Assembly (NCBI GenBank): GCA_004369085.1
Contig: ML210620.1
Span: forward strand, 1 to 11,286
From: Coprinopsis marcescibilis
Lineage: Eukaryota > Basidiomycota > Agaricomycetes > Agaricales > Psathyrellaceae
Direction: 5' to 3'
DNA: 11,286 bases
The notes beneath the pieces are model-generated. The model saw only the letters and a list, made by a program, of their open reading frames with translations, ran no database searches and was not told the origin of the DNA. The position numbers and the translations under genes are program-made. Shown here piece by piece: positions 6,945 through 11,286 of this stretch. Each line of letters starts with the position of its first letter. Positions within the stretch are counted from its first letter, which is position 1.

Positions 6945-9900
6945 ATGACAGACAGACGGCCTGGGGTCTGGCCATAGTGACTCCGTGGTGTAGAGATGAC
7001 CGGCTATATCATGTATTTAATCTTCCCAACCATGATCTTGTGGATGTTTCTCAGTGCATCAGCAAGCCAAGGAGCAGCCATTCAGACATCATGTCATCTT
7101 GAAGGGGAGAGGGAAGGAGGAGGTGTTAATGGGGACATTTGACAGGTGTGCCCTGATACAGGGAGTGTTGTGCACCCAGGTGTATGAAGAGCGAAAGGAT
7201 GAACTAGGGAAGCTGCAGGCTTCCAGTTGGCAAATGAGGATGGCAGATGGGTCAATAGTACCATTGGCTGGAGTGTGGGCAGGGAAGGTGGAGATAGGGG
7301 GACTGGAGGTGTGCATGAGGCTGGAGGTGTTCAACAGTGGGGGTAATTGGGAAATGCTGGTAGGCAAACCGATGCTCCGGCAGCTGAAGGTGGTTCAGGA
7401 CTATGCAAAGGATGTTGTAACAATCAAGCTGGGTGCAGACAATGAGACACTGCTCAAATCACGAGCCAATGATGCAGACTGCGGGAGCGACCAAGTGCAC
7501 GTGGTTGACTTCAACAACTCATCACCATCTACGCCCACATTGACTACAATTGACAAAGGACCTGCAGGGCAGGACACCATTTTTTTGCGAGGCACCAAAC
7601 CGCTCAAGCCATCTCGTGTAAACCAGATACTGCAGGAGATCATGCTAGGGGATGATTTGTCAGTGGGAGAGTGAGAGGTCAGAAAGCTGGTCGCAGAGTT
7701 TGCTGACTGTTTTGCACTGTTGCTCAGCAAGGTGAACGTGGTGCCAGGGGCAGTCCACAAGCTTGACATCAAAGAGGGGGCAAATTTTTCCACAAAGCCA
7801 AACCAGAGGAAGATGACTCCAGTCCAGAAGGAGTTCCTGGACAAGAAACTCGATGAGATGCTTGAAGCAGGTATCATTCGGCCAATCAATCCTAGCAAGG
7901 TCAAATGCTCAGCACCAGTTGTACTTGTGCCAAAGCCGAATAATACCGACTTGCCATTGGCTGAACTCCAGCACATGGTTAACAACGAATGCATAGCACA
8001 TGGCCTTGAACCCGTAGTGGAGCTGCTGCCATGACCGGAACAACTGGCAACCAGCAGCAATGCAAAACCCCTGAGATGGCGCATCTGCCACAACTTCAGC
8101 AAAATCAATGCATCGACCGGAATTGCACCAATGCCTCAGGGAGACATTTGGCAGAAGCAGCAAGCATTGTCAGGCCACTGGTACATCCATGTTATGGGCT
8201 TCGCAGCTGGGTTCCACGCAGTCACAGTACACAAGGACTTGCAACCATATATTGCATTCTACATGAGCGGAAGGGGCTACTTTGCCTATGTACGGATGCC
8301 ATTTGGGGTTACAGGAGGGCCATCAGAGTTTGCACACATGACGGGCAGGACACTGCACAACTTAGTGGCAGAAGGGGTGTGCGAGTTGTTTGTAGACGAC
8401 GCTGGGGCAGCAGCAGATACCTTCAAGGAAGGGCTGGAGAAGTTGAGGAGGATGTTGGAGAGAGTGAGGAAGGAAGGGTTGTCGCTAGCCCTTGGGAAGA
8501 CAAAACTGTTCATGATGGAGACAACATTTGCAGGGGCACTGGTGGGACCCAAAGGAGTGTCACCAGACATCACAAAGCTCACGGCAATTGTCAAGTGACC
8601 CACACCAGTGGATGCATCACACTTGGAGGGGTTCTTGGGCTTGGTAGGGTGGTTCTGGGACCTGATCCCTGGCTACGCAATGCTGGAGAAGCCGTTATGC
8701 AATCTACTGAGGAGAGTAGAGATCCCGAAAGGGACAAGGAAGTCGCAGTACCAACGGATGATGAAGGTGCATGACCTGAAGAGCCTGTGGCAGGAGGAGC
8801 ACACCAGAGCCTTCATGACACTTAAGGCTAGACTGGTATCGGAGCCAGTACTATGTGCACCACGGTTTGATGGCACACTGTTCATCCTCACCACAGACGG
8901 GAGCAAGGACACATTTGCAGGTGTCCTGGCTCAGCAGGTGACAATAACACAGCCAGGAGGGCAGGGCAGAACCCGTCTGCAGCCCATTGGTTTTGTCTCG
9001 AAATGGACATCCTGCAGCAAAGAGAATTATAAACCATTCCTGCTTGAGTTTGCGGCCCTCAAACATGCATTGGATAAGTTTGCCGATGTCACACATGGAT
9101 ACCCAATCGAGCTCAAAACCGACTGCCAGGCCCTGCGCGATGTTCTACTTAGCAACAAGTTGAACTTGACACACATTTGCTGGAGAGACAGTGTGATGTC
9201 CCACAACATTGTGGCAGTCCGCCATATACCAGGCTCGGTGAATATTGCGGATGGCCTGAGCCGACAGTTTGAAGGGCTGCCCAAAGGATTGGACAACGAT
9301 GGTAGCTTGTGGCCAGTGGACCCGGACAGTGATGACAATGTGGGGCTCGAGATGGACGTGTTTGGTGTAGGGGAGGAGGAAGTAACGGACCAGGAGATTT
9401 TGGAGTTGTGGAGGCGCTTTGCGGATGACACTTACTTCCTGGACATCATCGATGCGCTACTGGAGATTCAACCTAGTCGCAAGACACGCCTTAGAGACAG
9501 GCAGAGAGGAAGACACCGAGCTGTGAACTATATGGTGGAGGGGCGGAAGCTGTGGTTTGTGGGGGATGGAATGAGGATATGGGCGGTGCCACATTGGGAG
9601 TGTGTGACAAGAGGGGAGGCAATGGAGATGGCAAAGCTCGAACCCGAGTGTGGTGGACATTGGCACTGGGATGGAATCAAAATTATCTTATTGGACCAAA
9701 TTCACAGGTCAGGGTTGGACAAGCTTATTTTTCAGGGGATCAGCTTATGCCCGCAATGCAAGAACTTCAGTGCAGCCCATCTCAATGCACTGCTCCAGCC
9801 TATAACCTGCCGACACCTGTTTGAACTGCTTGTGGGTGACTACCTTAAGTTGCCAGTGGGAAATGGAGGGTACCACACTGTAGGCTTGTACCTAGACACC

Positions 9901-10836
9901 TTCACACAGCACGTGTGGGGATACATGTTCAAAACCCATGGCAGCACAAGCACCACAACAAAATCATTGGGCAACATATTCCATACATTCGCACCACCAA
10001 AAGTATTCATGTCGGATGGGGGTCGACACTTTGACAACGCGGAGGTAGAGCGGTTCTGCAAGGAGTGGGGATCAGATGTGGAGGTTGTGGCAGCATACTC
10101 GCCGTGGGTTAACGGACTGGTAGAGGGCACTAACAAGCTGCCTTTGTATGTTTTAGCACGGCTGTGTGCACCAGCAGTGGGAGAAGATGGATGGCACTCA
10201 ATGGAGTGGGATGGACTACCAAAGACGTGGCCAGATCATTTTGAACAAGCGATATGCATCCTGAACTGGAGAATCTTGCCAGCACTTAAGTTTTCACCCA
10301 AGGAACTTATGTTTGAATTGGTGGTGAATACGGCCAACACCCCACTCGAGGCTAGCGCATCGATTCTTCCACCGAATGGCATGGACACCCACCTGGCATA
10401 TGTGGAGCAACAATGGCTGGATGGGTATTCGGAGGCGATGTGACACGCGATTCGGCGCAAGGCCGCATTTGATAGGAGGGTGGAGTGGAAACAAGGAGGC
10501 CCCAAGGTCTTTGAGCCTGGACAATTAGTCCAGATTCACAGGTCCAACCTGTTCAACACATTGAGCTTGGACCGGAAGCTACGCCTGATGTGGTCACCCC
10601 CAAAGCGAATCAGAGAGAGACTAGCAAATTTGTACGTGCTGGAGGAACTTGACGGGATCACACTGGACGGACGATTCAGCGCAAGGCAACTTCGGGTGTT
10701 CACTCCAAACTCTGGCATGGAACGGTGGCACAACAGCGCAACTCTGTGCAACAATGCACTGGATAGCCGTGTGGTGTCTGAATGGTTACAAAGCAAAGGA
10801 TTCGAAAACTTCCAATGGCTTGCTGCTGATGTGTAA
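6945..10836 (+). pseudogene. Gypsy pol polyprotein: protease, RT, RNase H, integrase, with TGA stops
   Basis: A first short piece (AWGLAIVTPWCRDDRLYHVF, to about 7060) is in one frame; from about 7060 to 10836 a single frame carries the rest with no indel. Protease (7060-7420): expected DSG site reads FDRCAL, then MADGSIVPLAG and VGKPML. RT (7730-8600): fingers, motif A at 8185-8220 reading VMGFAAGF with Gly (8197-8199) in place of the catalytic Asp, MPFGVTG, and FVDD (8389-8400). RNase H (8860-9270): TDGS, LLEFAALK, KTDCQALRDVL and NIADGLSR. Integrase: CPQC zinc residues near 9749, then Asp 9838-9840, Asp 10015-10017 and Glu 10123-10125, an exact DD35E spacing. The C-terminal domain runs to TAA 10834-10836; no chromodomain was recognised. 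In-frame TGA at 7672-7674, 8032-8034, 8596-8598 and 10441-10443 break it. Confidence 0.85.
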
Positions 10837-10864
10837 GAAATTGAATATGGGGGCATGAATACCT

Positions 10865-10879
10865 GGTGGAGGTGGGGAG
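10865..10879 (+). promoter_or_regulatory. Candidate polypurine tract
   Basis: GGTGGAGGTGGGGAG, purine except for two T, lies 28 bases after the pol stop, where the plus-strand primer of an LTR element is expected. The 3' LTR would start at about 10880, but the first bases are TA and not the usual TG, and no LTR copy elsewhere in the window confirms it. Confidence 0.45.
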
Positions 10880-10908
10880 TACATTACACTCACCCACCAC
10901 TCTCTGTA

Positions 10909-11128
10909 GAGTCTTCGGAGACTTTGTGAAGACTCTTCGAGGACTATGTGAAGACTTTACAGAGACTTTGTGAAGAGTCTCCGGAGAGTCTTTGCAGAGT
11001 CTCTGAAGAGTCTTCAAAGAGTCTCTGAAGAGTCTCCAAAGACACTGCAGAGAGTCTTTGAAGAGTCTGTGAAGAGTCTCTATACAATCCTCAAAGAGTC
11101 TTCACAAAGTCTCTGAAGACTCTCCAAG
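10909..11128. repeat. Minisatellite, 11-bp period, 20 units in perfect register
   Basis: Twenty consecutive 11-base units start at 10909, 10920, 10931 and so on to 11118, without one inserted or lost base. The typical unit is GAGTCTCTGAA (10997 and 11019 identical; 11052 and 11063 one base off). The left units are mainly GACTTTGTGAA (10920 and 10964 identical); the centre and right are mainly GAGTC-type. Outliers such as 11041 and 11085 keep the length. The array follows the gypsy purine tract by 29 bases, so it lies inside or replaces the start of the 3' LTR. Six-frame translations across it are not genes. Confidence 0.9.
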
Positions 11129-11190
11129 GTCCTCATAATATTTATGAATACTGTATTTGTAGGAATTGTTTAGTAGAACATGAAAAATAA

Positions 11191-11286
11191 GTCTTTGGAA
11201 TGGATGGTGTAATCTTAGCTGCAGATAATCATTCCTGCTCTGAGTGCACTTATGCTTACAATGCTACATCAGACATCTTGGATGGA
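11191..11286 (+). CDS. Probable exon of a second KDZ-associated cysteine-cluster protein, partial
   Basis: A frame open from 11191 to the right edge contains DGVILAADNHSCSECTYAY from 11203, followed by NATSDILDG. A CSECT block followed by an Asp-rich stretch resembles a cysteine-cluster exon of KDZ-associated CxC proteins, upstream of the region seen at the left edge of this window. The frame is closed on the left by TAA (11188-11190), so the true left border would be a splice acceptor that I could not place. Only about 31 residues are visible, so the call rests on one motif. Confidence 0.4.

Larger units (their letters stand above)
5040..10879 (+). mobile_element. Ty3/gypsy LTR retrotransposon, degenerate copy
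   Basis: Domain order gag, zinc knuckle, protease, RT, RNase H, integrase is that of Metaviridae (Ty3/gypsy). Individual motifs match the families abundant in Agaricomycetes, such as PVCSGECFKCG in gag, FVDD in RT, and VGDYL and YSPWVNGLVEGTNK in integrase. A probable LTR end and primer-binding site precede gag, and a purine tract follows pol. Neither LTR is seen complete: only about 80-100 bases separate the recombinase remnant from the primer site, and the 3' LTR, if present, begins near 10880 and has no visible end in the window. Multiple stops, four frame changes and a lost RT aspartate make this copy non-autonomous. Confidence 0.85.

Noticed and set aside
7401..8108. 235-codon minus-strand open frame
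   Set aside because: Antisense shadow of protease and RT; Ser/Thr/Leu-rich with no motif.
8596..8598. Reassigned TGA as Trp (mitochondrial-type code)
   Set aside because: Trp would fit here, but at most other TGA sites Arg looks more natural, and spliceosomal-type introns plus nuclear transposons argue for a nuclear sequence.
8031..8774. 247-codon plus-strand open frame
   Set aside because: Out of frame with the RT that covers the same bases and carries FVDD; the product looks like a frame-shifted shadow.
10909..11128. CRISPR-like array
   Set aside because: Units are contiguous 11-mers with no spacers, and the context is eukaryotic.

Overview
The window reads as a transposon-rich, gene-poor stretch of a filamentous basidiomycete (Agaricomycete-type) nuclear genome. 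The evidence is the company of families: a KDZ-transposase-associated cysteine-cluster gene, a Mutator-like (MULE) transposase with SWIM finger and zinc knuckle, a fungal 'DNA breaking-rejoining' tyrosine recombinase, and a Ty3/gypsy element of the type common in mushroom-forming fungi. The short (about 45-58 nt) GT-AG introns in the MULE fit the same group. No host housekeeping gene, rRNA or tRNA gene was recognised. Species cannot be named from the sequence. Family assignments come from recognising conserved motifs, not from a database search.

Layout. (1) 1-344: 3' end of a KDZ-associated protein, plus strand, cut by the window edge. (2) 465-796: a CpG-rich minisatellite with an 11-bp period, about 30 units. 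(3) 817-3119: a 5'-truncated MULE transposase pseudogene, plus strand, five probable introns, three in-frame TGA codons and one frameshift. (4) 3120-4213: no recognisable gene, but two foldback structures (3407-3439 and 3490-3557). (5) 4214-5023: a minus-strand tyrosine recombinase pseudogene in which both catalytic-box arginines read Cys. (6) about 5040-10879: a degenerate Ty3/gypsy retrotransposon, plus strand. It has an LTR end, primer-binding site, gag, zinc knuckle, protease, RT (FVDD kept, motif-A Asp lost), RNase H, a DD35E integrase with all three acidic residues, and a purine tract. (7) 10909-11128: a second 11-bp-period minisatellite, 20 units in perfect register and unrelated in sequence to the first. 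(8) 11191-11286: probable start of an exon of another KDZ-associated gene, cut by the right edge.

How it hangs together. Every element looks dead. In the three long reading frames (MULE, recombinase, gypsy pol) all eight in-frame nonsense codons are TGA, and most are most simply explained by CGA to TGA. Together with the two Arg-to-Cys changes in the recombinase this points to CpG-directed C-to-T mutation (RIP-like, or deamination of methylated CpG) acting on repeats. I did not find a convincing new functional system. The most unusual structures are the two flanking 11-bp arrays and the uniform TGA signature.
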